Both the position numbers and the translations under genes were made by a program. A stretch of DNA of 64,000 nucleotides. Source: JBGPTF01 sp041490445 (GTDB lineage Bacteria > Acidobacteriota > Terriglobia > Acidiferrales > UBA7541). The notes below the pieces were generated by a model. The model made no database searches and was not told where the DNA came from. It was given only the letters and a program-made list of their open reading frames with translations. Numbering within the stretch: the first letter of the stretch is position 1; every line of letters starts with the position of its first letter. Shown here piece by piece: positions 1 through 7,722 of this stretch. The stretch is from the NCBI GenBank assembly GCA_041490445.1, contig JBGPTF010000006.1:1-64000 (forward strand), in the 5' to 3' direction.

Positions 1-71
1 CTCTTGATTCCTTCCTGCACGATCTGCCACTTCTCTTCCGGGGTTCGGTCTACACGTGGTTTCCTGCCCAT
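1..71 (-). CDS. IS3-family transposase OrfA, N-terminal end only
   Basis: Reading leftwards from an ATG at 71, the first 23 codons give MGRKPRVDRTPEEKWQIVQE then GIK, and the frame is still open at the window edge. This is the usual opening of the small helix-turn-helix OrfA of IS3-type elements, which binds the element ends. An AGGAGG ribosome site lies 6 nt upstream of the ATG. Too little remains to say whether the transposase is intact. Family assignment is by recognition of the N-terminal motif only. Confidence 0.65.
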   Translation of the reverse strand, partial: MGRKPRVDRTPEEKWQIVQEGIK

Positions 72-107
72 GTTGCCTCCTGTTGGGAGGCCCTGATCAT
101 ACCTAGA

Positions 108-139
108 TGAGGTGTCCAGTTTTAGAGGGGAGCACTACA
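108..139. repeat. 32-bp IS terminal repeat, copy 1
   Basis: Identical at 31 of 32 positions to 29421-29452 (A versus C at one site), same orientation. In both places a GTG inside the repeat opens a reading frame whose first residues are MSSF(R/S)GEHY. Confidence 0.8.
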
Positions 140-1992
140 ACAGCAAGGCTGATTTCATCGATTATGCTTCCGGCGTCGTCAAGAGGGAAGAGATCGAAAG
201 CTATCTCGCCCCTCCCATGTCTCTCCCCAAGAGCGAGACTCATGGACTCGAAGACCTGGATGTACAGGCAAATGTCTTTGGGAATCTGCCTGACTTGCCC
301 CTAGGATATGTCCGTCGAAAGAACTTAGAACAAGAGCTTGAATCTTGTCTCTTGAGCACACCACATCGAGTCATTGTATTGCACGGGCCCGGCGGAATTG
401 GCAAAACATATCTCGCACTGTACGTAGCCCACAAGATAGCTTCCGAATGCGCCGACCGATTTGAGTACATAGTTTGGTTTAGCGCTCGTGATATCGATTT
501 ACGGCCCAGTGGCCCCGTACCAGTGCGACCTGCCGTAGCCGATCTAGATATGGTTAGTCGTTCCTATGGCAAGTTATTTCGAATCGACGGGAGCACGGAA
601 AGCTTTGCTCGCGTTCTCCAATCGCCAGCGGCTCATTCCAAGACCGGAATACTGTTCATCTTCGACAATTTTGAAACGTTATCCTCAATGACAGAGCTCC
701 ACAAATTTCTCGAGATCCACACTTTTCTTCCGAACAAAGTCCTCATTACCAGTCGGGAACGTGGATTCAAGGGAGACTACCCAATCCCTGTCAGCGGGAT
801 GGAGTTTGGAGAGGCGAATCAAATGATTCGCAGTGCGGCGAAGGAGCTCTCAATCGACACCCTACTGAATGACGAAGCTATCGCCAATATATACGAATAT
901 ACGAGGGGCCACGCGTACGTGATGAAGGTCATTCTGGGAGAGATTGCAAAAGAGCGGAGATATGTGCCATTGCTACAACTACTTGTTGGGCGCCGCGACA
1001 TCGTCAATGTCGTGTTCGAGAGGTCTTTCAACAAGCTTTCAGACGCCGGCCGGTTTGTGTTCTTAACCGTTTCCAATTGGAAATCGATGGTCTCACGCTT
1101 GGCCTTGGTTGTCACGATGGGTCAGCGGGGTTTGGACGCCGAAGAAGGAATTGATGAGTGTGAACGACTTTCGCTGATCGAATCGCATCAAATGGTGGAC
1201 GGAAACTCATGTTATTCCTCTCCGCAGCTGGCCCGAATTTTCGGCTCGAAGAAGCTTGAAGGTGATCCAGACCGCCTTCTCATAAAGGAGGATTTGGAGA
1301 CGCTGCGTAAGTTTGGAGTGATCGGCACACAAGATACTGTGCGGGTAACCCAGGAAACGATCATTTCGCAGTTCATTAATTCCTGCCTGAGAGACGCCAA
1401 AACTTCTGACAAAGCAACTCTCGCTCGCCTAGATAAGTTGCTCCAGGCGATCGCAGAGATGTGGCCGAAGGGATGGTTGGAACTGGCCTTTTTTCGCCGC
1501 CAAGACAACCGCGACCCGAAAGATGTTGATTACGCGCTTCGCCGGGCAGTAGAAGAAATGCCGTTCAGTAAAGAAGCTTGGCTTGCTCGTGCAAGGCATG
1601 CACAAGCAGTCGGAGACAAGGCAACGGTTGTCGCTTCATTCGTAAGCGCCGTTGAAATTGACCCCTCCAACGTAGAACTTATCCGTGAAGCAGCGTTCCA
1701 TCTAGGTCAGTACGTCAGTGACCACGCAAGCGAAATACCTAGAGCCCGGCGTGGCACATATCTGGCGAGCGTCAGAGGGCGTATGGTGCAAGTTGCAGAC
1801 TCCCTCGATGCCACCGGACTAAGTCGACTTGCCTGGCTCTTCCTCCTAGAAGGTGATAAGGAAAAAGGTTGTCAATATGCTGAAATGGGTGCTGCTAAGG
1901 ACCCACACAATGAGTATTGCAGAAAGATCCTCGAGAGAGAAGATCTTCCGAAATACCGATACGGGCGGAGAGCTGCCCCTAAGCCGCATTAG
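112..1992 (+). CDS. STAND/NB-ARC-type NTPase with C-terminal TPR-like region, probably 5'-truncated by the IS
   Basis: A 626-residue signal-transduction ATPase. Visible parts are a Walker A GPGGIGKT (residues 92-99), a Walker B GILFIFDNFE (about 179-188), a TSRERG sensor motif near 213 and a helical TPR-like C-terminal third (about 470-600). STAND NTPases act as switchable scaffolds and many bacterial ones work in phage defence or regulation, normally with an effector or sensor domain at an end. Here no effector domain is seen: the GTG start and first nine residues come from the IS terminal repeat, so the original N-terminus was probably lost to the IS insertion. Codon use is less GC-rich than the core genes, suggesting recent acquisition. 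Whether the remnant is expressed is unknown. Confidence 0.75.
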   Translation: MSSFRGEHYNSKADFIDYASGVVKREEIESYLAPPMSLPKSETHGLEDLDVQANVFGNLPDLPLGYVRRKNLEQELESCLLSTPHRVIVLHGPGGIGKTYLALYVAHKIASECADRFEYIVWFSARDIDLRPSGPVPVRPAVADLDMVSRSYGKLFRIDGSTESFARVLQSPAAHSKTGILFIFDNFETLSSMTELHKFLEIHTFLPNKVLITSRERGFKGDYPIPVSGMEFGEANQMIRSAAKELSIDTLLNDEAIANIYEYTRGHAYVMKVILGEIAKERRYVPLLQLLVGRRDIVNVVFERSFNKLSDAGRFVFLTVSNWKSMVSRLALVVTMGQRGLDAEEGIDECERLSLIESHQMVDGNSCYSSPQLARIFGSKKLEGDPDRLLIKEDLETLRKFGVIGTQDTVRVTQETIISQFINSCLRDAKTSDKATLARLDKLLQAIAEMWPKGWLELAFFRRQDNRDPKDVDYALRRAVEEMPFSKEAWLARARHAQAVGDKATVVASFVSAVEIDPSNVELIREAAFHLGQYVSDHASEIPRARRGTYLASVRGRMVQVADSLDATGLSRLAWLFLLEGDKEKGCQYAEMGAAKDPHNEYCRKILEREDLPKYRYGRRAAPKPH

Positions 1993-2290
1993 AAATCCTG
2001 GAGTTTGCCCGAAGGACAGGCACGAGGTGCGTCCCAAAGACTCGCACAGCGCCACAAAATAGTCTGAACCAAACCCACACTCTCGCTCGGCTACAAAACG
2101 GGGGAGGTAATTCGCAACGCCAAAATTCACCAGAATCGTGCAAAGAGGGTAGTTTCAGATCGTGCTGTCTTGCGACCGCCGATCGTCCATTCCCCCCGCT
2201 TTTCGCCGGAAACACTGTCCCCTCGCGCGCGCTGCTGCAGCGTGCATAGTGGCCGATGGCGCGAGGACTACAACATGTGGGCAGGGAGGG

Positions 2291-2351
2291 CAGTTTCAAA
2301 TCGCTCTGTCTCCTCTCCCGAAAACGCGTTGCCTTCGCGCGGAGCGTGGCC
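2291..2351 (+). repeat. 61-bp direct repeat, copy 1 of 3
   Basis: Differs from copy 2 (3184-3244) at about four positions. With copy 3 it shares a 49-bp identical block (2316-2364 equals 4208-4256) and the similarity then continues into the 5' end of the MFS gene. No inverted-repeat structure typical of integron attC sites is visible. Confidence 0.85.
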
Positions 2352-2405
2352 TAAGATGCGCGCCTTGTGCGTCCTCGGCACGCCGGGACGCGCCCTGAGG
2401 CCCGC

Positions 2406-2525
2406 TTGGAGAAAACCACCGCCCCAACCGCCATCGCATTCGACCGCGCGAACCAGCCCGCCCAGGCGGGCCAGCGCAACGCGGTCGTCGCCGGCTTTCT
2501 GGGGACCAGCATCAGCGAGAGTTAG
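2406..2525 (+). pseudogene. Decayed duplicate of the MFS transporter 5' end
   Basis: Starting at a TTG preceded by the same CTGAGG spacing as the real MFS gene, the frame reads LEKTTAPTAIAFDRANQ, a five-residue insert PAQAG, then QRNAVVAGFLG and a stop at 2523. The intact gene at 4268 has ARANQRNAVVAGFLG at the matching place. The insert falls in a small inverted repeat (CCCGCC AGGCGGGC). It is therefore a truncated leftover of a duplication of roughly 230 bp (5' leader plus about 35 codons), not a gene. Confidence 0.8.
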
Positions 2526-2549
2526 GCGGCCACAGGTGAGGAGGCCACG

Positions 2550-3074
2550 ATGACGGTATCCGTCTTTATCGGCGCCAGCGTCGACGGCTTTATTGCGCGA
2601 CCGAACGGCGATCTCGACTTTCTGCCGGTGGGCGGCGGCGAACCTCACGGCTACGACGAGTTGATAGCAAGTGTCGATGCGATTGTGATAGGTCGCAAGA
2701 CCTTCGAGAAGGTTTTGACCATGGGGGTCTGGCCATATGGTGAAAAGCGTGTAGTCGTCCTGAGTAGTCGCCCCGTCGACTTGTCCGCGGCCCGCGGAGG
2801 TGTTGTTGAGCAGATGGCCGGGCCTCCGGCCGAGATCGTTTCGCAACTCGCTGCTCGTGGTGTCCATCACCTCTACGTTGACGGTGGGGTCACCATTCAA
2901 GGGTTCCTGCGCGCGGGGCTAGTTCAACGTCTCATTGTCACTCGCGTGCCTGTGCTCATTGGAGACGGAATTCCTCTCTTCGGTACCTTATCGCGTGACA
3001 TTCGGCTCCTTCATGTAGCGACGCGGCACTATCCGAGCGGCTTAGTGTCCAGCGAGTACCATGTAATCGCCTAG
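2550..3074 (+). CDS. Dihydrofolate reductase-fold / RibD C-terminal domain protein
   Basis: A 174-residue single-domain NADPH-type reductase of the RibD_C/YyaP group. The opening SVFIGASVDGFIARPNGDLD, the central DAIVIGRKTFE, the strand VVVLSSRP, the DGGVTIQGFLRAGLV segment and LIVTRVPVLIGDGIPLF are all family landmarks. Members reduce pterin- or pyrimidine-like substrates but most stand-alone ones have no assigned substrate; this is not a classical FolA. ATG at 2550 follows GAGGAGG at a good distance. It sits alone between direct repeat copies 1 and 2 and next to a toxin-antitoxin pair, which suggests a mobile or recently inserted segment. Confident on fold, not on substrate. Confidence 0.85.
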   Translation: MTVSVFIGASVDGFIARPNGDLDFLPVGGGEPHGYDELIASVDAIVIGRKTFEKVLTMGVWPYGEKRVVVLSSRPVDLSAARGGVVEQMAGPPAEIVSQLAARGVHHLYVDGGVTIQGFLRAGLVQRLIVTRVPVLIGDGIPLFGTLSRDIRLLHVATRHYPSGLVSSEYHVIA

Positions 3075-3183
3075 GCGGCAATCTCCCCCGCCCACCCGCA
3101 GCGCTCCGGCGCTCGGCTTCGTTGAGATCAACCGGCCACGCCGAGCGGGAGCGCCGTACCCTACCTAGCTCAGCGGGAGACGC

Positions 3184-3244
3184 CAGTTTCAAATCGCTCT
3201 GCCTCCTCTCCTGGAAACGCATTGCCTTCGCGCGGAGCGTGGCC
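3184..3244 (+). repeat. 61-bp direct repeat, copy 2 of 3
   Basis: Nearly identical to copy 1 and, over its last 40 bp, to copy 3. It lies between the reductase gene and the toxin gene. The sequence just upstream (CCTACCTAGCTC) resembles the sequence just upstream of copy 3 (CCTACTAAGCTC), so the true unit may be about 85 bp. Confidence 0.8.
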
Positions 3245-3306
3245 TTCTTCGAGGTCGAGCACTGCCATTTGCACGGCGTGAAACAGTCTGTTTCGCGAAA
3301 TGAAGA

Positions 3307-3321
3307 GGAAGGACGCCTTCC
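3307..3321 (-). terminator. Hairpin downstream of the toxin gene
   Basis: GGAAGG-ACG-CCTTCC forms a perfect 6-bp stem 16 bp beyond the toxin stop codon, followed on the minus strand by TCTTCATTT, a weak U-rich tract. Two further overlapping palindromes (3280-3294 and 3291-3300) follow. A terminator role is inferred. Confidence 0.4.
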
Positions 3322-3336
3322 TGGTCAGTGGGCATC

Positions 3337-3756
3337 TTACCTTTTCGCGGGCAAAAGGTTCCTGAGTACGGATGCCAGTTGTTCAGCAAGGCGGCCCGTC
3401 CTGGCGACGGATTCGAGTTGGCGGTAGATGTCCTCGGCATCCCGCTGCTTGCGAACGCCGACAGCGCACACGACTACGACGTGCTGTTCCGGATAAATGC
3501 GGTACACGACGCGATGGTTTCCGAACTGGTGCTTCCAATAGCCCGCGAGCGAGACGCGCAGCGGCAGCCCGTATCCTTCCGGGTCAACGGCCAGCTTCTT
3601 CTCCAGGACTTTTCGAAGCTGATTCCGCACGCTTCCGTCGAGAGCTTTAATATCCGCTGCCGCGTCCGGCGTGTATCTAAGTTCAAAGGAAGGTTTAAGG
3701 CGCGGCTCTTCTGCCGATGGAGCGAAGGGCGAAGGCTGTTTTCGCCCTTTGCTCAT
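3337..3756 (-). CDS. RelE/ParE-family toxin
   Basis: A 139-residue protein whose core (about residues 23-115) has the RelE/ParE layout: LRYTPDAAADIKAL at the N-terminal strand-helix, then LPLRVSLAGYWKHQFGNHRVVYRI, with the paired Arg/His and the RVVYRI strand typical of the superfamily, then VVVVCAVGVRKQRDAEDIYR. RelE toxins cleave mRNA at the ribosome and ParE toxins poison gyrase; the sequence alone does not separate the two. The gene overlaps the antitoxin by 4 nt (ATGA), implying translational coupling. N- and C-terminal tails are longer than usual for the family (about 85-100 residues). Confidence 0.8.
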   Translation of the reverse strand: MSKGRKQPSPFAPSAEEPRLKPSFELRYTPDAAADIKALDGSVRNQLRKVLEKKLAVDPEGYGLPLRVSLAGYWKHQFGNHRVVYRIYPEQHVVVVCAVGVRKQRDAEDIYRQLESVARTGRLAEQLASVLRNLLPAKR

Positions 3757-4061
3757 TTGCCGAAAACATCTGCGGTTGTGAGCAGCCGGCCAGCCGCAAC
3801 GTCTTTAGCGACAGTCTTCGACAAAGCCAGCAAACGGTCGGTGAGTGCGCGATCAGCGAGAATCTCCAGAGTCGCCAGAATCGAGTCGCGTTCCCGCACA
3901 AGGGAGTCCAGAAATTCCTTGTCCACCAGGTACTTTGGAGCTTGGCGGCGGTTCTCCACCAACACCACTCGGTTCGCTCTCGCTTTTTTTAAGTAGGCTT
4001 TGAGCTTGCCCCGAAGGTCGGTGGCTGTGACCTTTTTGACTTCAATGGAAGTTCTTGCCAT
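3753..4061 (-). CDS. Phd/YefM-type antitoxin
   Basis: A 102-residue partner of the RelE-like toxin, upstream of it as in most type II systems. The N-terminal stretch IEVKKVTATDLRGKLKAYL followed by RANRVVLVENRRQAPKYLVD resembles the Phd/YefM DNA-binding fold; the helical C-terminal half (VRERDSILATLEILADRALT) would wrap the toxin. ATG at 4061 is preceded by GAGAGG. It probably represses its own promoter, which contains a 12-bp palindrome over the -10 box. A standard type II system; the toxin target is not known. Confidence 0.75.
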   Translation of the reverse strand: MARTSIEVKKVTATDLRGKLKAYLKKARANRVVLVENRRQAPKYLVDKEFLDSLVRERDSILATLEILADRALTDRLLALSKTVAKDVAAGRLLTTADVFGK

Positions 4062-4093
4062 GGCAGCCTCTCTGATGTACGCTCCGCATATTC

Positions 4094-4123
4094 AAATGTA
4101 CATTTCGGAAGGCGCCCTGTCAA
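4094..4123 (-). promoter_or_regulatory. Promoter and palindromic operator of the toxin-antitoxin operon
   Basis: On the minus strand TTGACA (4123-4118), a 17-nt spacer and TACATT (4100-4095) form a good sigma-70 promoter. The -10 box is buried in the perfect palindrome AAATGTACATTT (4094-4105), with a further half-site ATGTAC at 4074-4079 near the expected start of transcription. This is the layout expected for autorepression by the antitoxin or the toxin-antitoxin complex. Confidence 0.6.
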
Positions 4124-4187
4124 GCGCCGGCCTTTACAAGGCCAGGCTGCAACCTGTCCGCGAATCTCCTACTAAGCTCGGGTAATT

Positions 4188-4243
4188 GCAAGTCGCTCTG
4201 CCTCCCGTCCCGAAAACGCGTTGCCTTCGCGCGGAGCGTGGCC
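4188..4243 (+). repeat. 61-bp direct repeat, copy 3 of 3
   Basis: Lies directly upstream of the MFS gene. The 49 bp at 4208-4256 are identical to 2316-2364. Because copy 3 is joined to the intact MFS gene, it is probably the ancestral location, with copies 1 and 2 derived from it. Confidence 0.8.
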
Positions 4244-4267
4244 TAAGATGCGCGCCCTGAGGACTGC

Positions 4268-5539
4268 TTGGAGAACACTCGCTTGGAGAACAAAGGCGCC
4301 GCAGCCGGCATCGCGATCGCCCGCGCGAACCAGCGCAACGCGGTCGTGGCTGGCTTTCTGGGTTGGACGCTCGACGCCTTCGACTTCTTCATCCTCACGT
4401 TCATCTTCGCGCCTGTCGCCAAAGAATTCGGCCGCACAATTCCCGACATCGCGCTCACCCTCACCGCCAGCCTCGGCACTCGCTGGATTGGAGCGATCAT
4501 CTTCGGCCTGCTCGCCGACCGCTTCGGCCGCCGCATCCCGCTGATCGCCAACATCCTGTTCTACTCCGTCGTCGAGGTGGCTTCCGGCTTTGCGCCCAGT
4601 TACAAAGTCTTCTTTCTGTTGCGCCTTCTCTACGGCATCGGGATGGGCGGCGAGTGGGGCGTGGGCGCGTCGCTCGCCATGGAATCCGTCCCGCCGAAGT
4701 GGCGCGGATTGCTTTCCGGCTTTTTGCAGGAAGGTTACGCGCTCGGATTCCTTCTCGCGGCCGGCGCGTACCGCTTCGTTTTTCCGCATTGGGGCTGGCG
4801 TCCGCTCTTTTTCATCGGCGGACTTCCGGCCCTGCTCACTCTGTTCGTGCGCGCCAAGGTGAAGGAGCCGGAGGCATGGCATCGTTCGCGCACGGACTGG
4901 GCTACGTATCGCCGCGTCATCTTCCGCAACTGGAAACGCTTCCTCTATCTCGTCGCCTTGATGGCCATGGTCAATTTCATCTCTCACGGCACGCAGGACA
5001 TGTACCCCACCTATCTGCAGATTCAGCACGGCTTCGGCCCACAAATCACCGCGTGGGCCACGATGTTCTCGATGGTCGGCGCGATCATCGGCGGACTCTG
5101 GTTCGGCTACTATTCGGACCGCCGGGGGCGCCGCCGTTCGATGGTGACGGCCGTTCTGCTCGCCGTCGTGCTGATTCCCATCTGGGTGTTTGCGCCGAAC
5201 CTGCCGCTGATTTTTCTCGGCGCCTTCCTGATGCAGTTTATGGTGCAGGGCGCCTGGGGCGTGATTCCCGCGCACATCAACGAACTTTCTCCCGACCAGT
5301 TGCGCGGATTTTTTCCCGGATTCGCCTACCAGCTCGGCGTGCTGCTCGCCGCCGGCAGCCCCTGGTTCGAATCGCTAATGGCGAAACACATGAGCTACGG
5401 CCGGGCCATGGGATTGTTCGCTCTGGTGGTCCTGTTCATCGGCGCGCTCGTCATCGGACTTGGCCCGGAATCCCACGGCGCCGAATTCGGCTGCTCCGCA
5501 GCGGGAGGCGGAGGCTCTCCGCATGAATCCGTTTCTTAA
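4268..5539 (+). CDS. MFS transporter, sugar-acid/metabolite:H+ symporter type
   Basis: A 423-residue inner-membrane secondary transporter with about 12 membrane helices. The opening GWTLDAFDFFILTFIFAPVA is typical of the NanT/JEN-like and aromatic-acid symporter branch; the MFS signature DRFGRR lies between helices 2 and 3 (residues 84-89), RLLYGIGMGGEWG marks helix 4, and a second DRRGRRR follows helix 8. Substrate cannot be read from sequence; carboxylates such as lactate or sialate are common for this branch. The start is a TTG at 4268 behind CTGAGG; an almost identical TTG context recurs at 4283 because 12 bp (GCTTGGAGAACA) are duplicated in tandem. Transketolase follows 60 bp downstream on the same strand. 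Confidence 0.85.
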   Translation: MENTRLENKGAAAGIAIARANQRNAVVAGFLGWTLDAFDFFILTFIFAPVAKEFGRTIPDIALTLTASLGTRWIGAIIFGLLADRFGRRIPLIANILFYSVVEVASGFAPSYKVFFLLRLLYGIGMGGEWGVGASLAMESVPPKWRGLLSGFLQEGYALGFLLAAGAYRFVFPHWGWRPLFFIGGLPALLTLFVRAKVKEPEAWHRSRTDWATYRRVIFRNWKRFLYLVALMAMVNFISHGTQDMYPTYLQIQHGFGPQITAWATMFSMVGAIIGGLWFGYYSDRRGRRRSMVTAVLLAVVLIPIWVFAPNLPLIFLGAFLMQFMVQGAWGVIPAHINELSPDQLRGFFPGFAYQLGVLLAAGSPWFESLMAKHMSYGRAMGLFALVVLFIGALVIGLGPESHGAEFGCSAAGGGGSPHESVS

Positions 5540-5599
5540 CAGAGGCCATCCACTAAAGGTAAGATGGCTCTCGCACCGTTCCAACGGAAAGGGGACATC

Positions 5600-7471
5600 A
5601 TGACCGCCACGTCGCAGCGCGCCATTTCCGCCTCCACCATTGAAATGATTCGCGAAAAGGCGCGGCGGCTCTCGATCTACTCGATGATGTCCACCACGGC
5701 GGCGGGCTCCGGTCACCCCACCTCGTGTCTTTCGGCTGCCGAATTGGCCGCCGGCGCTTTCTTCTATGCGATGAAGTTCGACCCGAAACATCCCAACTCC
5801 CCGGATGGCGACCGGTTCGTTCTCTCGAAGGGCCATGCTGCGCCTTTGCTCTACGCCGCGCTGGCCGAGGCGGGCGTTTTCCCCGTGTCCCGTGTGATGA
5901 CCCTGCGCCAGTTTTCCAGCGAGCTGGAAGGCCACCCGACGCCGCGCGTTCCCGGCGTGGACGCCGCCACCGGCTCGCTTGGGCAGGGGCTTTCGGTGGG
6001 CGCCGGGCTGGCGATTGGCGCGAAGCTCGATAAGAGCGACACGCGCGTCTACGTCCTGCTCGGCGACGGCGAAATGGCGGAAGGACAGGTGTGGGAGGCG
6101 GCGGCATTCGCGGCGCATTACAAGCTGGACAATCTGATCGCGCTCGCCGACGTCAACGCGCTCGGCCAGAGCGAGCACACGATGTACGAGCACCACCTGG
6201 AGATCTATCGCAAGAAGTTCGAATCGCAGGGCTGGCTCACCGAAGTGATTGATGGGCACGACGTCGCCGCCGTGCTTGCCGCGCTCGACCACGCCCGCGC
6301 CGCCGATGGCAAACCCTTCGCCATTCTCGCGCGCACCGAGAAGGGCCACGGCGTCAGCTTCGCCGAGGGCAAGGACGGCTGGCACGGCAAGCCGTTTTCG
6401 AAGGAGCAGCTTGCCAAGGCCTTGTCTGCATTCGGGCCTGCGATAGACGTGCCTCCGGATCCCGGCCGCTCCTACGAACGCACCACGCTGCCGCAGCCGC
6501 CGGATTTCCCCGCGCTCGAGCCGCCCGGTTACTCCCTTGGGCAAACGATGGCCACGCGCGAAGCCTACGGCCAAGCGCTGAAAAAACTTGGCGCGGTGAA
6601 TCCGCACATCGTCGCGATCACCGGCGATGTCAAAAATTCCACCTTCTCGGAAATCTTTGGAACCGCCTATCCCGAACGCTTTTTTCAAGGCTACATCGCC
6701 GAACAAAATCTGGTCAGCGCCGCAGTGGGATTGGCGGCGCGCGGCAAGGTGCCGTTCGCGGACACGTTTGCATGTTTCCTCTCGCGCGCGTATGACCAGG
6801 TGCGCATGGCCGCCATCAGCCGCAGCAATATCAACCTGGCCGGCTCGCATTGCGGCGTATCCATCGGCGAGGACGGCCCCTCGCAGATGGCGCTCGAAGA
6901 CCTCGCTATGTTCCGCGCCATCCACGGATGCGCTGTCCTCTATCCCGCCGACGCCGTCGCCGCCGAACGTCTTACCGAGCTCATGGCGCGGCGCCCGGGC
7001 ATCAATTACATTCGCACCTCGCGCCCTAAGACTCCGGTGATCTACTCGGCGGAAGAAAAATTCCCAATCCCCGGCTTCAAGGTTGTCCGCCAGAGTGCGA
7101 AGGATTCTGCGACCGTCGTCGCTGCGGGCGTAACGCTGTTTGAGGCCCTGAAGGCTGCCGACGAACTGAAACGCCAGGGAATCGCCGTCCGTGTGCTCGA
7201 TTTGTATTGCGTGAAGCCAATCGATGGCAAGGCCCTCGCCGAGCACCTGCGCGCCACCGCGGGGAAACTGGTCACGGTCGAAGATCATTATCCGGAAGGC
7301 GGACTTGGCGAAGCCGTCGTGACGGCGCTTGCTGATGCCGGCATCGCGCCGGGTCGCTACCGCCGCCTCGCCGTCACGTCCATGCCGCATTCCGGCAAGC
7401 CGGAAGAATTGCTCGACGCCTTTGGCATCTCCGCGCGGCACATCGTTTCTGCCGTGCAAGATATCGCCTGA
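5600..7471 (+). CDS. tkt: Transketolase
   Basis: A 623-residue thiamine-diphosphate enzyme of the non-oxidative pentose phosphate pathway, moving two-carbon ketol units between sugar phosphates in the cytoplasm. The N-terminal domain has GSGHPTS and the TPP motif GDGEMAEGQVWEAAAFAAHY (about residues 155-174); the pyrimidine domain shows ATREAYGQAL and FQGYIAEQNLVSAAVGLA; the C-terminal domain ends the protein. It is slightly shorter than the 660-residue bacterial TktA and resembles the single-chain transketolases of animals and Acidobacteriota. ATG at 5600 is preferred to one at 5564 because GGAAAGGGG stands just upstream. The MFS gene 60 bp upstream may be co-transcribed. Confidence 0.93.
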   Translation: MTATSQRAISASTIEMIREKARRLSIYSMMSTTAAGSGHPTSCLSAAELAAGAFFYAMKFDPKHPNSPDGDRFVLSKGHAAPLLYAALAEAGVFPVSRVMTLRQFSSELEGHPTPRVPGVDAATGSLGQGLSVGAGLAIGAKLDKSDTRVYVLLGDGEMAEGQVWEAAAFAAHYKLDNLIALADVNALGQSEHTMYEHHLEIYRKKFESQGWLTEVIDGHDVAAVLAALDHARAADGKPFAILARTEKGHGVSFAEGKDGWHGKPFSKEQLAKALSAFGPAIDVPPDPGRSYERTTLPQPPDFPALEPPGYSLGQTMATREAYGQALKKLGAVNPHIVAITGDVKNSTFSEIFGTAYPERFFQGYIAEQNLVSAAVGLAARGKVPFADTFACFLSRAYDQVRMAAISRSNINLAGSHCGVSIGEDGPSQMALEDLAMFRAIHGCAVLYPADAVAAERLTELMARRPGINYIRTSRPKTPVIYSAEEKFPIPGFKVVRQSAKDSATVVAAGVTLFEALKAADELKRQGIAVRVLDLYCVKPIDGKALAEHLRATAGKLVTVEDHYPEGGLGEAVVTALADAGIAPGRYRRLAVTSMPHSGKPEELLDAFGISARHIVSAVQDIA

Positions 7472-7722
7472 TGCGCCGCCGTACCTGAATTCCCCCTCGG
7501 CCTCCCAGTGTGTCGGTCTTCCGCGTGAGGAAGTCGTACCGAGTGCGAGCTTCCCCTTCTTATGGAATCCCCGCACGCTTGACCTGGCCGCCGGCTGTGG
7601 GACACTCGTTTCATTCCGGTTCCCGGTTTTGGACTGGCGATAACCACCTACGCCTAACCCTCTGATTCCAAACATCGCCTCTTCTTCACTTTGGGCATTC
7701 GAAATGCGGAACAGTTCTGAGA

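Larger units (their letters stand above)
1..139. mobile_element. End of an IS3-type insertion sequence
   Basis: The OrfA start at 71 is followed by about 35 bp of non-coding DNA and a 32-bp terminal repeat (108-139) that finishes in CACTACA; read from outside the element this is TGTAGTGCTCCCC, a plausible IS3-type TG...CA end. The rest of the element lies outside the window to the left. The STAND NTPase frame begins inside this end. Confidence 0.6.
1993..2549. other. Intergenic region without an intact gene
   Basis: No intact gene seen. The first 290 bp show nothing recognisable apart from a weak resemblance near 2150-2175 to the start of the 61-bp repeat. From 2291 it carries repeat copy 1 and then a decayed copy of the MFS gene start, both listed separately. 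Confidence 0.6.

Noticed and set aside
3160..3205. tRNA-like stretch: TAGCTCAGCGGGAG followed by GTTTCAAATC resembles a D arm and a T arm.
   Set aside because: There is no room for an anticodon arm, no acceptor stem pairs, and only one of the three repeat copies shows the D-arm-like part.
2291..4243. Integron cassette array: a DHFR-fold gene and a toxin-antitoxin pair between ~60-bp repeats resemble integron cargo, and GTTAGGC (a GTTRRRY core) occurs at 2521.
   Set aside because: The repeats lack the paired inverse cores and the dyad symmetry of attC sites, the two cargo units are in opposite orientation, and no integrase gene is in the window.
5355..5375. GGTTCGAATCG resembles the T-loop of a tRNA.
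   Set aside because: It lies inside the MFS coding sequence with no matching stems around it.
5375..7675. Long open frame on the minus strand (766 codons).
   Set aside because: Antisense to transketolase; Arg/Gly/His-rich composition typical of a high-GC shadow frame.
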